A stretch of DNA of 64,000 bases, taken from Chitinophagales bacterium (lineage in GTDB: Bacteria > Bacteroidota > Bacteroidia > Chitinophagales > Chitinophagaceae). Below the pieces are notes generated by a model. The model was not told the DNA's origin, did no database searches, and was given only the letters and a program-made list of their open reading frames with translations. Both the position numbers and the translations under genes were made by a program. Location of the stretch: the NCBI GenBank assembly GCA_017303415.1, contig JAFLBJ010000001.1, forward strand, positions 1,488,001-1,552,000, written 5' to 3'. Positions 25,793 to 34,686 of the stretch are shown one piece after another (the first letter of the stretch is position 1; the number at the start of each line of letters is the position of its first letter).

Positions 25793-26898
25793 AATGCCGG
25801 GGCAAAGATGATATAATAAAAGAACATCCAGAGGTCAAAGAAGAGAAACAAAGGGAAAAGATCTTTTTCGTTCAGCCGTTTCATAGCGAAATAATACACG
25901 ATACCCTGAACGAGCAACCGGGCTCCAAAAACCAGCAGCGATAATTGCCAATCATAAAAAAGGGCGGAGGCTACCAGTAATGGATAAAATAGAAAGGAAC
26001 TCAACGAATACAATCCAAGCAGGAATTTATGCAATGGTTTGTAGTAGCGCGAAGTGGAATAGTGCCGGGTCTTCTGATTCATCCAGGCCTTCCAGGTTTG
26101 CTTGGGATAGGAGAGCGTGAAGGCCTCCGGATCGAGTACTACGGCGGTATTTCGTTTGTTTGCCGCTTTATTTACAAAAAGGTCATCATCCCCGCCAGGT
26201 ATATGGTTAATGGAAGAAAACCCTTTGTGCCGCATGAAAACCTCTTTTTTATAAGATAGGTTACGACCCACGCCCATATAAGGTAAACCCGCCAGGGCAT
26301 AGCTGAGGTATTGGATGGCCGAATGAAAGGTTTCAAAACGAATGATCTTATTGAGCAATCCGGCTTTTTTGTGATAGGCGCCATAACTCAATACGATCTC
26401 TGTTTGCTCATCGTAGGCATCCTGCATTTTTTGTACCCAATGTTCACTCACCGGAACACAATCGGCATCTGTCAGGAGCAGGACCTCGTATTTGGCTTCC
26501 TTGATCCCGATGGACAAGGGATATTTTTTGCCACTGATCAATTTGGCCTCCTGTGTCAGTTCCACAACATGGATCCGGTCCTTAAAGGTTTTTTTTAATT
26601 CCTGAAGGATATACTTGGAATCATCCAATGAATTGTCGTTGACCACCACCACCTGATAGGTTGACGGGTATTGTTGAACCAATAGTCCGGGTACATTACG
26701 CGCCAGGTGTTCATCCTCATCCCGGGCACAGACCACCACCGATACCGGATGTTGCTGATACCTGTCCCGGGGTTTACGCCGGTAGAAAGAGACTCTTGTA
26801 AAGAAAAAAAGGTAATAGAATAGCTGGATAAATGCCACAACCGCCAGGGCGATAAAGAGAATAAGCGGCCAGTTTTGGAGTAGTTCCGGAAAATCCAT
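25762..26898 (-). CDS. GT2 membrane glycosyltransferase
   Basis: 378 residues. One N-terminal hydrophobic helix is followed by a GT-A domain (VSVVVCARDEDEHLARNVP; VVVVNDNSLDDS; DxD as LLLTDADCVP; GGDDDLFVNKAA with acidic catalytic site; QTRHYSTS-like KTRHYSTSRYYK) and three C-terminal membrane helices. The order resembles processive polysaccharide synthases, but the Q-x-x-R-W motif is replaced by K-T-R-H-Y-S. The start MDFPELLQNWPLI at 26898 is chosen; the longer frame runs through the divergent promoter and antisense to tgt. Confidence 0.87.
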   Translation of the reverse strand: MDFPELLQNWPLILFIALAVVAFIQLFYYLFFFTRVSFYRRKPRDRYQQHPVSVVVCARDEDEHLARNVPGLLVQQYPSTYQVVVVNDNSLDDSKYILQELKKTFKDRIHVVELTQEAKLISGKKYPLSIGIKEAKYEVLLLTDADCVPVSEHWVQKMQDAYDEQTEIVLSYGAYHKKAGLLNKIIRFETFHSAIQYLSYALAGLPYMGVGRNLSYKKEVFMRHKGFSSINHIPGGDDDLFVNKAANKRNTAVVLDPEAFTLSYPKQTWKAWMNQKTRHYSTSRYYKPLHKFLLGLYSLSSFLFYPLLVASALFYDWQLSLLVFGARLLVQGIVYYFAMKRLNEKDLFPLFLFFDLWMFFYYIIFAPALWKRPRQTWN

Positions 26899-26992
26899 AA
26901 CTGCGAAAATAACATGGGTGCAGCAGGGCAGCCCGGTAAATGATTTCACAAATGTTAATAAATTATGAAGGGGAGATTGGATATTTGCAGTT

Positions 26993-28132
26993 ATGGCTGC
27001 GTTGAAATTCAATTTAGGGGCCACCTGCAAGGATACCAAGGCCCGTTCGGGAACCGTGGTGACCGACCATGGAAGCATACCAACTCCGATCTTTATGCCG
27101 GTCGGCACCGTGGGTAGCGTTAAGGCCGTATCCCAGCAAATGTTGAAAGAAGAGGTAAAGGCATCGATCATCCTCGGCAATACCTATCATCTTTATCTGC
27201 GACCGGGCTTACCACTGTTGGAACAGGCGGGGGGCTTACATCGGTTTATGCATTGGGACCGGCCCATATTGACGGACAGCGGCGGTTACCAGGTTTTTTC
27301 ACTTTCCGGTACCCGAAAGATCAGGGAAGAAGGGGTCACCTTCCAGAGTCATATCGATGGAAGTAAACATCTTTTCTCTCCGGAAAAGGTCATGGATATC
27401 CAACGGTCTATCGGTGGCGATATCATCATGGCTTTTGATGAATGTCCACCAGGAGGTAGCGACTATACCTATGCACGTACCAGCATGGAACTGACCCATC
27501 GCTGGCTTGACCGTTGCGTGGAACAGTTTGCCAACACCCCGGATAAATATGGTTATAACCAGAACCTCTTTCCCATTGTACAGGGCGGCACATTCAAAGA
27601 CCTGCGAAAGCTGTCCTGCGAATATATTTCCGCCAAGAACGCCACCGGCAACGCCATTGGCGGATTAAGTGTGGGCGAACCCGAACCGGTGATGTATGAG
27701 ATCTGCGAATGGTGTTGTGACCACCTGCCAACGGATAAACCGCGTTACCTGATGGGCGTGGGTACTCCCTGGAATATCCTGGAATGTATCGGGATGGGCG
27801 TGGATATGTTTGACTGTGTAATGCCAACCCGCAATGGCCGGAATGCTATGCTCTTTACCTCCAATGGGGTGATCAATATTGATAACAAGAAATGGGAATT
27901 CGATCTGTCTCCTATCGATGTGGGAATCGGATGCGCCTTTAGCGAATATTATTCAAAAGCCTATCTCCGGCATTTGATCAAGTCAAAGGAAATATTGGGT
28001 TTGACCATTGCCAGTGTACACAATCTGGCATTCTATCTGTGGCTGGTGGCCGAGGCCCGCAAGCAGATCGAGCAAGGCAGCTTTGCAGGATGGAAAAAGG
28101 AAATGGTGGAGCGCGTGAAGCGAAGACTTTGA
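26993..28132 (+). CDS. tgt: tRNA-guanine transglycosylase lacking the full zinc site
   Basis: 379 residues. It exchanges G34 for preQ1 in GUN-anticodon tRNAs. Substrate-pocket motifs TDSGGYQVFSL, FDECPPGG, IGGLSVGEP and the nucleophile-side DCVMPTRNGRN are intact. The usual zinc site C-x-C-x2-C-x25-H is degraded: around residue 310 only the middle Cys remains (IGCAFSEYYSKAY), the other two being Ile and Ser, although the His (SVHNL) is kept. A near-consensus -7 element (GATATTTG) ends 5 nt before the ATG. Confidence 0.94.
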   Translation: MAALKFNLGATCKDTKARSGTVVTDHGSIPTPIFMPVGTVGSVKAVSQQMLKEEVKASIILGNTYHLYLRPGLPLLEQAGGLHRFMHWDRPILTDSGGYQVFSLSGTRKIREEGVTFQSHIDGSKHLFSPEKVMDIQRSIGGDIIMAFDECPPGGSDYTYARTSMELTHRWLDRCVEQFANTPDKYGYNQNLFPIVQGGTFKDLRKLSCEYISAKNATGNAIGGLSVGEPEPVMYEICEWCCDHLPTDKPRYLMGVGTPWNILECIGMGVDMFDCVMPTRNGRNAMLFTSNGVINIDNKKWEFDLSPIDVGIGCAFSEYYSKAYLRHLIKSKEILGLTIASVHNLAFYLWLVAEARKQIEQGSFAGWKKEMVERVKRRL

Positions 28133-28142
28133 GTGAAGGGAT

Positions 28143-28237
28143 AAGAAATTTTAAATAAGAAGTAAAAAATAAGGAATAAGAAAGTGATGGATTTTGTTCT
28201 TCCACTTCCTTATTCCTTTTTTTTATTTCTGATTCCT
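28143..28237. repeat. AT-rich inverted repeat after tgt
   Basis: The left arm contains aataagg/aataaga 7-nt units and the right arm ttattcc/ttcctta units. The best-paired part is 28168-28185 with 28203-28219 (one mismatch). It lies between the convergent tgt and receptor genes and probably serves as a bidirectional terminator. Confidence 0.7.
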
Positions 28238-28244
28238 TATTTCC

Positions 28245-30710
28245 TTACTGCCCGATTCCTCCCGCGCCTCCACTACCTACGCGTTTGCTCTCATCATCTA
28301 CGCCGGTATTTCGCTGACGGGCGGCTTTAACCTGGTTGTTACCAAAACGGTAGGTAAAGTTTATTTTGAACTGACGGCTTTCGAAGTTGCCACTGGCCAC
28401 AGTAAGTTGTCCGGCGAAATTGCTGGTTCCATTCCACCGCAGGGTGCGGAAGATATCGCTTACTGAAGCTTTCAGGTTTCCTTTTCCTTTCAGGATGTTC
28501 TTTTGCATACCTGCATCGATCGAATAGATCCGGCGGCTTTTAAAGGTACCCTGCCAGATGCTGGGGGCTGCATACCAGCCACTCAACTCACCGGTCCAGG
28601 CTTTCTTCTTACCAAACCGGATGGTGTTCTGCATGTAAAAAGTAAAGGAGAAAACATCCAGGTCGATCTTACGTGAACCACCTCCAAAATCAGCCTGGTA
28701 CATCGAGTAAAAGGTATTGAGGTTCATGAAGGCCATAAAGGACTTGTACATATATGGATAACTCAGGTTCAGGCTGACAATGTCCTGGTTGGCCAGGTTC
28801 TCTTTAGTGATAAAGGTTTTTGAGTTTTCGGTTGTATCCACCAATTGTGTGAACATATCGGCCACATGGCTATAGTTCAGCGTGGCGGTCAGTTTGTATT
28901 TATACACATGGGTGATGCCAAAGCTATTGGTGTATTGGGGGAGCAGGTCGGTATTTCCTTTCTGGAAAGTGTATTCATCCAGCTTGAATTCAAAGGGGTT
29001 CAAATCCTGGTAAGCCGGCCGGTCGATCCGACGGCTGTAGGTAAAACTCCATTGCTTCATGGGGTTCTTATTAAAGGTCACCGAAGCGCTTGGAAAAAGG
29101 TTGGTATAATTCCGGTCAAGCGGAGTGGTACCACTTCCTTCATTGATACTGCCATTGGAGAAAAGTGCATAGGACTCACCTTTGTTGTTCGTATTTTCCA
29201 TGCGAAGGCCAGCCTGGATAGCGAACCCTTTAAAGGATTTATTATAGTTCACATAGAGTGCATTGATATTTTCGGTGTAATCAAAATGATTACTCCGGTC
29301 CACATCGAGGTCCTTGGAATTTCCGATCACATTAAACCGGGCAAAATTGTTGGAGGTGCTTACCACGGAGGTCTTTAACCCAACCCCCAGTTTACCACCC
29401 TTATAAGGCTGCTCATAATCGGCTTTGAAGGTATAGATATCAATATCTGTGGGAGAAATGAAATTGTAGATCGCTTCGCTAAGTTGATTGGTCATCGACG
29501 GGTCGTAATATACGTTGGGTTGAACCTGATCGGATTTGATCCGGAACAGACCATAGTCGGCATCCATGTTCAGTTCGCGACCTGCTGTATCAACATAGCG
29601 GTAGTTCAGATTGAAATTGACATTGTTCCGTTTATTCTCTGATTCATTGTTGGCGGTAAGAATTCGGTCAACCACTCCCGTTGGTATATAGGAAATAGGG
29701 GTCTTGCTATCGGTCTTCATTTCATTCTGACTGATGTTTCCATTGATCAGCACACCGATCGTGCTTTTTTTATTGAGAAAAAGATCAGCCCCTGCTTTGA
29801 AGCCATGGCTCCGGTTGCGCCCAAACATGGTATTGCGCTGATCGAAGAGTGTATCCAATTGTTCACGGTACAGTAAGAACTGGTTGGTATTCTTGTTCCA
29901 GTTGTAATTATAGCTGCCGAAGATATTGATCCCCTTATCACGGTGGTTCAGGTTCACGCCACCATTGTATTTGGGGAAGGTGCCAATATTGTAACCGGCA
30001 TTCATCGAGCCATTGGTACCAAAGGATTTATTTTTCTTTAACCGGATATTGATGATCCCCGCGTTACCGGCAGCATCATATTTGGCAGAAGGGTTGGTTA
30101 TGATCTCAATGGTTTCGATCTGCGAGGATTGCATACTCTTGAGATAGGCGGTAAGATCGGCTCCGGAAAGGGGAGAAGGCTTGCCGTCAATATACACTTG
30201 CACGCCGTTTTTTCCGGAGAGGCTGATATTGTCGTCTTTGTCCAATTGTACACCGGGCGATTTGCGCAATAGCTCCAGCGCATCATTGCCCACAGCATTG
30301 ATCGTTCCTTCCACATTCACTACCATTTTATCGGCCTTTACTTCGATCATGGGTTTGCGGGCCACCACCGTTACATTCTGCAGGCTGGTACCTTGTTTTT
30401 GCATGGTCAAAACAGGTACTTGAGATTCGCCTGAATTTTTATGGGAAAAAACAGCTGTTTTAGCTGGTTCATGTCCTACATGGGTGATTTGTACAAAGTA
30501 ATTCCCTTCACCGATCCCGGCAAATTCATAGCCGCCTTCACCATTGGTCACCGTAAATTTTACCAGGGAGGAATCATTGGCGCGGTGCAAAGTGGTATTT
30601 GCTGCAGCCAGGGGCTTGCCATTCTCGTCCTTTACCATCCCTTTGATGGTTTGGGCCTGGGTACTGAGGGTTAGGATAAGGCCTAACAGGCCTGTTAGCA
30701 TTCGTTTCAT
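28245..30710 (-). CDS. Outer-membrane beta-barrel receptor with CarboxypepD-like domain
   Basis: 821 residues. Signal peptide (KRMLTGLLGLILTLSTQA), then a carboxypeptidase-regulatory-like domain (IKGMVKDENGKPLAAANTTL), a TonB-plug-like domain (KSPGVQLDKDDNISLSGKNG; VYIDGKPSPLSG; IEIITNPSAKYDA), and a large beta-barrel ending in FKINFTYRFGNN. This order is typical of the outer-membrane beta-barrel family related to TonB-dependent receptors but separate from SusC. The transported substrate is unknown. Start 30710 is used; the upstream frame has no signal peptide. Confidence 0.9.
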   Translation of the reverse strand: MKRMLTGLLGLILTLSTQAQTIKGMVKDENGKPLAAANTTLHRANDSSLVKFTVTNGEGGYEFAGIGEGNYFVQITHVGHEPAKTAVFSHKNSGESQVPVLTMQKQGTSLQNVTVVARKPMIEVKADKMVVNVEGTINAVGNDALELLRKSPGVQLDKDDNISLSGKNGVQVYIDGKPSPLSGADLTAYLKSMQSSQIETIEIITNPSAKYDAAGNAGIINIRLKKNKSFGTNGSMNAGYNIGTFPKYNGGVNLNHRDKGINIFGSYNYNWNKNTNQFLLYREQLDTLFDQRNTMFGRNRSHGFKAGADLFLNKKSTIGVLINGNISQNEMKTDSKTPISYIPTGVVDRILTANNESENKRNNVNFNLNYRYVDTAGRELNMDADYGLFRIKSDQVQPNVYYDPSMTNQLSEAIYNFISPTDIDIYTFKADYEQPYKGGKLGVGLKTSVVSTSNNFARFNVIGNSKDLDVDRSNHFDYTENINALYVNYNKSFKGFAIQAGLRMENTNNKGESYALFSNGSINEGSGTTPLDRNYTNLFPSASVTFNKNPMKQWSFTYSRRIDRPAYQDLNPFEFKLDEYTFQKGNTDLLPQYTNSFGITHVYKYKLTATLNYSHVADMFTQLVDTTENSKTFITKENLANQDIVSLNLSYPYMYKSFMAFMNLNTFYSMYQADFGGGSRKIDLDVFSFTFYMQNTIRFGKKKAWTGELSGWYAAPSIWQGTFKSRRIYSIDAGMQKNILKGKGNLKASVSDIFRTLRWNGTSNFAGQLTVASGNFESRQFKINFTYRFGNNQVKAARQRNTGVDDESKRVGSGGAGGIGQ

Positions 30711-30913
30711 GTTAAGTCGTTTCTCTGTTTGTCGTTGAGGGGGCAAAAATATTTCAGGGAAAGGGGCTTTTTCAACCAAAAACCGACCAACGGAAGAAAA
30801 ACTTACACGAAAGGTAAATTTCCCCGAATGAATCGGGTAGCCAAGGGGTTTTAGGGGATTCCTAACAGGCATTCGCCCGGGTTTTTGGCTAATATTCATT
30901 TACTTCGCAGCGG

Positions 30914-32002
30914 ATGAAAAAGCTGGATTGGTACATACTTCGTAAGCTCCTGGTAACTTTCTTCTTTTGTCTCCTGTTATTTACCGTGATCGCCGTCGCC
31001 GTGGATAGCAGTGAGAAGGCGGACGATTTTGTAAAATCCGGCTTTAGCACGACGCAATTGATCTCTGCTTACTGGTCGGGTTTTATTCCCTGGATCTGGG
31101 GTCTGCTTTTCCCTCTTTTTGTGTTTATCGCCTCCATATTCTTTACCAGTCAGATGGCGACAAGGAGTGAGATCATCGCTATCCTCGCCAGTGGCACCAG
31201 CTACAACCGGTTTCTGCGGGCTTATCTGGTGGGTGGTATCCTGCTTGGCCTGATGCTCTATTATGCCAACCGCATCATCATTCCAAAAGGCAATGAGAAA
31301 AGAGGTGATTTTCAAACCCGTTATGTGGACCAGAACAACCCCTCTACTTTCAACGACCGGAAGTCCATGACCTATCGGCGTGCGGATACAAATACCTATG
31401 TTGGGTTTAAAGATTATGATACCGGTTCAAAAACCGCTATGGGTTTTTTTATGGACCGGATCAAGGGAGACAAGATCAGCTACAATCTTCGGGCTGACCT
31501 GCTTCGCTGGGATACTGCCAAAAAGAAATGGCAGGCCCAAAATGCGGTGGAACGAATTGTGGACAGCATGGGAGAGAGGGTTCAATTGCTGCCTGAAAAA
31601 TTTCTGGACCTTTCCATCAAACCCGATGAATTAAAAAAGGACCAGTACCTGAAAGATAAACTCACCACCCCCGAATTAAAACGGTTTATCCGGAGCCAGT
31701 CCATGCGTGGATCGGAAGGGTTGAACACATACAAAGTGGAACTTTATCGCCGCACCGCCACCCCGGCTGCGGTTTTATTATTGACCCTGATCGGCGCGGT
31801 CATCGCCAGCCGGAAAACCCGTGGAGGCAGCGGGCTTCACCTGGCATTAGGCTTTATCATTGCCGCCCTTTTTGTGTTGTCTGACCGATTCTCCACCGTT
31901 TTTTCCACCAATGCCGGATTACCTCCCTTACTCGCGGCCTGGATTCCAAATATTCTGTTCACCGCCGTGGCCTATTGGCTTTACCGAAAGACCCCGAAAT
32001 GA
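30914..32002 (+). CDS. LptF/LptG-family permease (YjgP/YjgQ)
   Basis: 362 residues: three N-terminal membrane helices (about 10-30, 55-75, 95-115), a large periplasmic beta-jellyroll domain, and three C-terminal helices. The motifs MKKLDWYILRKLL, SEIIAILASGTSYNRFLRA and the C-terminal PAAVLLLTLIGAVIAS-RKTRGG fit LptF/LptG subunits of the LPS export transporter. Only one family member is here; the partner is elsewhere. Confidence 0.9.
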   Translation: MKKLDWYILRKLLVTFFFCLLLFTVIAVAVDSSEKADDFVKSGFSTTQLISAYWSGFIPWIWGLLFPLFVFIASIFFTSQMATRSEIIAILASGTSYNRFLRAYLVGGILLGLMLYYANRIIIPKGNEKRGDFQTRYVDQNNPSTFNDRKSMTYRRADTNTYVGFKDYDTGSKTAMGFFMDRIKGDKISYNLRADLLRWDTAKKKWQAQNAVERIVDSMGERVQLLPEKFLDLSIKPDELKKDQYLKDKLTTPELKRFIRSQSMRGSEGLNTYKVELYRRTATPAAVLLLTLIGAVIASRKTRGGSGLHLALGFIIAALFVLSDRFSTVFSTNAGLPPLLAAWIPNILFTAVAYWLYRKTPK

Positions 32003-32107
32003 TTTGCCCTTCATTTTTTCAACTTTCTGACAAATAATTTGTTCTGTGCCTTAGGTAACAGTATTTTTAAGCGCCTTCATATTATCTTTATTGTTAAATC
32101 TTAGTAT

Positions 32108-33433
32108 ATGGGTATCCTAAAGGACAGGTTCAAAGTAAAAGCGGAAGCGGCAGCAACCGAGATCAAAGAGATCCTCAAAGAGCATGGGAATAAAGTGATC
32201 GGAGAGGTCCAACTGTCTCAGGTTTACCAGGGGATGCGTGGAATGACAGGGCTGGTAACAGAAACCTCACTGCTTGATGCACAGGAAGGGATTCGTTTTC
32301 GCGGATATACCATTCCGGAACTCCGGGAAAAACTTCCGAAATTTAAAGGAGGTACCGAACCCATGCCCGAAGGATTGTTTTACCTGATGCTGCTGGGTGA
32401 ATTGCCATCTGACGAGGATGTGGAATACATTACTTCGATCTGGCAACGTCGTTCGCATGTGCCCTCGCATGTTTTTCGTACCATCGACGCCTTTCCTCTC
32501 CATGCCCATCCCATGACGATGTTTGTAGCAGCGGTGATGGCTTTGCAAACTGAAAGTTTTTTCCAGAAGGCCTATTCCAAAGGGATCAATAAAAAAGAAT
32601 ACTGGGAGCCAACTTTTGATGATGCGATGGTATTGATCGCGCGTCTTCCCCGTGTGGCCGCTTATATCTACCGTAGAAAATACAAGAACAGTGAACACAT
32701 TGAGCCCAACGGTATGCTTGACTGGGCCGGGAACTTTGCGCATATGCTGGGATACGAAGATCACAGTTTCAAAAAACTGATGCGGTTGTATATGACCATT
32801 CATGCTGACCATGAAGGAGGAAATGTATCGGCACACGCTACCCACCTTGTGGGCAGCGCATTGGCTGATCCTTATCTTTCCTATGCAGCAGGAATGAATG
32901 GTCTTGCCGGACCCTTGCATGGACTGGCCAACCAGGAAGTGATCAAATGGATATTTGAAATGCAGGATAGCCTGGGTACAAAATCTCCTTCCAAAGAACA
33001 GATTGCTGAATACGTTAAGAAAACACTCAGCGAAGGGAAAGTGGTTCCCGGTTATGGCCACGCGGTGTTACGCAAGACCGATCCCCGGTTTACCGCCCAA
33101 ATGGCTTTTGGTAAAGAACATATGCCCGATGATCCGCTGGTTAACACCGTGTGGAATATATATGAAGTGGTACCTCCTATTCTTCAATCCATGGGCAAGA
33201 TCAAAAATCCATGGCCCAACGTAGATGCGCATAGCGGCGCCTTACTGGTACACTTTGGTATGGTAGAATATGAGTTCTATACCGTACTGTTTGCCGTAAG
33301 TCGTGCACTCGGCGTATTGACCAGCCTAATCTGGGACCGCGCCCTGGGTATGCCGATTGAAAGACCCAAGTCGGTAACCACAGACCTGGTGAAGAAATGG
33401 ATCAAGGGAGAAGATAACGTTTGGGGGGAATAG
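32108..33433 (+). CDS. gltA: Citrate synthase, mitochondrial-like type
   Basis: 441 residues. It condenses acetyl-CoA and oxaloacetate at the entry of the TCA cycle. The three catalytic residues are visible: His in HADHEGGNVSAHATHL, His in VPGYGHAVLRKTDPR and Asp in NVDAHSGALL. The stretch LADPYLSYAAGMNGLAGPLHG is nearly that of animal mitochondrial citrate synthase, unlike the allosteric type II enzyme of E. coli. A TATCTTTAT -7-like motif lies about 20 bp upstream of the ATG. Confidence 0.95.
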   Translation: MGILKDRFKVKAEAAATEIKEILKEHGNKVIGEVQLSQVYQGMRGMTGLVTETSLLDAQEGIRFRGYTIPELREKLPKFKGGTEPMPEGLFYLMLLGELPSDEDVEYITSIWQRRSHVPSHVFRTIDAFPLHAHPMTMFVAAVMALQTESFFQKAYSKGINKKEYWEPTFDDAMVLIARLPRVAAYIYRRKYKNSEHIEPNGMLDWAGNFAHMLGYEDHSFKKLMRLYMTIHADHEGGNVSAHATHLVGSALADPYLSYAAGMNGLAGPLHGLANQEVIKWIFEMQDSLGTKSPSKEQIAEYVKKTLSEGKVVPGYGHAVLRKTDPRFTAQMAFGKEHMPDDPLVNTVWNIYEVVPPILQSMGKIKNPWPNVDAHSGALLVHFGMVEYEFYTVLFAVSRALGVLTSLIWDRALGMPIERPKSVTTDLVKKWIKGEDNVWGE

Positions 33434-33448
33434 CAAACACCAGTCTGG

Positions 33449-33542
33449 ACCAGGATTTTAAGATTTAAGGGTTACCGGGATTGATTTTTTGGATTTAAGG
33501 ATTTACACAATCCTTCAAATCCATTACTCCCACAATCCTGGT
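33449..33542. repeat. Long imperfect inverted repeat after citrate synthase
   Basis: The outer ends pair (ACCAGGATT with AATCCTGGT) and the inner parts repeat ggattta/aatcctt units. It lies between convergent citrate synthase and the SusC/D operon, next to a minus-strand terminator. Confidence 0.72.
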
Positions 33543-33581
33543 AAAAAAAAAGAAGCAGGCCGGCTAGACAACCACCTGCTT
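33543..33581 (-). terminator. Terminator of the SusC/SusD operon
   Basis: On the minus strand AAGCAGG and CCTGCTT arms enclose a 15-nt GC-rich loop and are followed by a T-rich tract. It lies about 160 bp beyond the last gene of the operon. Between it and 33744 I see only AT-rich sequence without a recognisable element. Confidence 0.75.
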
Positions 33582-33744
33582 GGTCAAAAATTTGACCTAC
33601 ACATGAGAAAACGTTTATGATCGGTAATCCTGTATTTAATTGCTATGGGATAAAAGTACTTTCTTCTTTTCTATTCTCATTTTATGTATTACCCGTCCAT
33701 GAATTTTCACTCCTGAACCATTACTTCAACTACTTGAATGTTTA

Positions 33745-34671
33745 TTAGCGGGGTCCGGTATAGGTCCATGTCTCTGTTATCGTGAATCTTCCAAATACAT
33801 TGTACTTTATCGTGAACACTTTATCGTCCGGGCCGTTCTCTGTGAACTGATTGGGTCCCGAAGGATCCACGACCCCGGTCGAGGCACCTCCATCATTATC
33901 CAGTATGTCAACTACCTTATCCGTATTGGGGTCAAATACAAAACGCGGTGAGAATAACCAGGCGAAGGCGCCCGTTGTTGCGTTTTCAATGATGTAGGCA
34001 TTTTCATTCAGCGGCGGGCCAACGGAAAAATCGGGGTTCAGGTAATCTACTGACATGGCATCCGCGGTACGCAGCCCCACATTCACGCTGGGGTAAATAC
34101 CGGTGTACACTCCTAAAAGGTCCACACAGGAACCTGTTACCTCATACAACCCATCGTATTTGTTTTTTACAGAGAGGATGATGAACTGCTGATAACTTCT
34201 TTCACTGATCTCTCCATCCATCACTTCGGTTATGGTCAATCCCAACGCATAGGAGTCATTCACAAGGTCGGATGGTTTTAGTTTGATGCGAACGGGTTTT
34301 TCCCTTTCGGTTTCATTTAGTACCAACTCAGTATTGATAAATTGGAAAAGGCTTTGAGGAATGGCCACATAACTTGTGCCATTGGCTGTATTGTAGTCGG
34401 CTACAATGGTGGGGCTTGCGGCAAACTTTACGGAGATATTTCCGCTGGGTTTTGACCGGATGAACAAACGCAGATCAGCCACCGTCACTTCTTTCTCCGT
34501 GGTGGAAAAATCCATGGCCAATGTACGTTCAGGCGAAGGGTCACTGAATTCAGCGATCACCCGGTCCGTATTGGGGGTGAGGTCACCAAACACATTATTT
34601 TTTTTACAACCAATCAGCGCCAAAGCCAGTATAAGGATCGTTGAACTAACGGAGAATAATTTTCTTTTCAT
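33745..34671 (-). CDS. DUF1735-type surface lipoprotein of the Sus-like operon
   Basis: 308 residues. A lipoprotein signal with lipobox ALIGC (Cys22) is followed by an N-terminal domain with the V-x-x-x-T-x-A-D-Y-N-x-x-N-G-T-x-Y pattern (TIVADYNTANGTSYVAIP) typical of DUF1735/BT_3987-like domains. The C-terminal half is beta-rich (YDGLYEVTGSCVDLLG). Such proteins follow SusD in many Bacteroidota loci and are thought to bind glycan at the surface. It is the last gene of the operon, 15 bp after susD. Confidence 0.8.
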   Translation of the reverse strand: MKRKLFSVSSTILILALALIGCKKNNVFGDLTPNTDRVIAEFSDPSPERTLAMDFSTTEKEVTVADLRLFIRSKPSGNISVKFAASPTIVADYNTANGTSYVAIPQSLFQFINTELVLNETEREKPVRIKLKPSDLVNDSYALGLTITEVMDGEISERSYQQFIILSVKNKYDGLYEVTGSCVDLLGVYTGIYPSVNVGLRTADAMSVDYLNPDFSVGPPLNENAYIIENATTGAFAWLFSPRFVFDPNTDKVVDILDNDGGASTGVVDPSGPNQFTENGPDDKVFTIKYNVFGRFTITETWTYTGPR

Positions 34672-34686
34672 GTTCGTTGATTTGAA

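Noticed and set aside
26899..27180. N-terminal extension of the GT2 gene
   Set aside because: It lies antisense to the conserved start of tgt and covers both promoters; family sequences start at the membrane helix.
32267..33061. 264-codon open frame antisense to citrate synthase
   Set aside because: It lies wholly inside a highly conserved gene and encodes a His/Phe-rich low-sense protein; a shadow frame.
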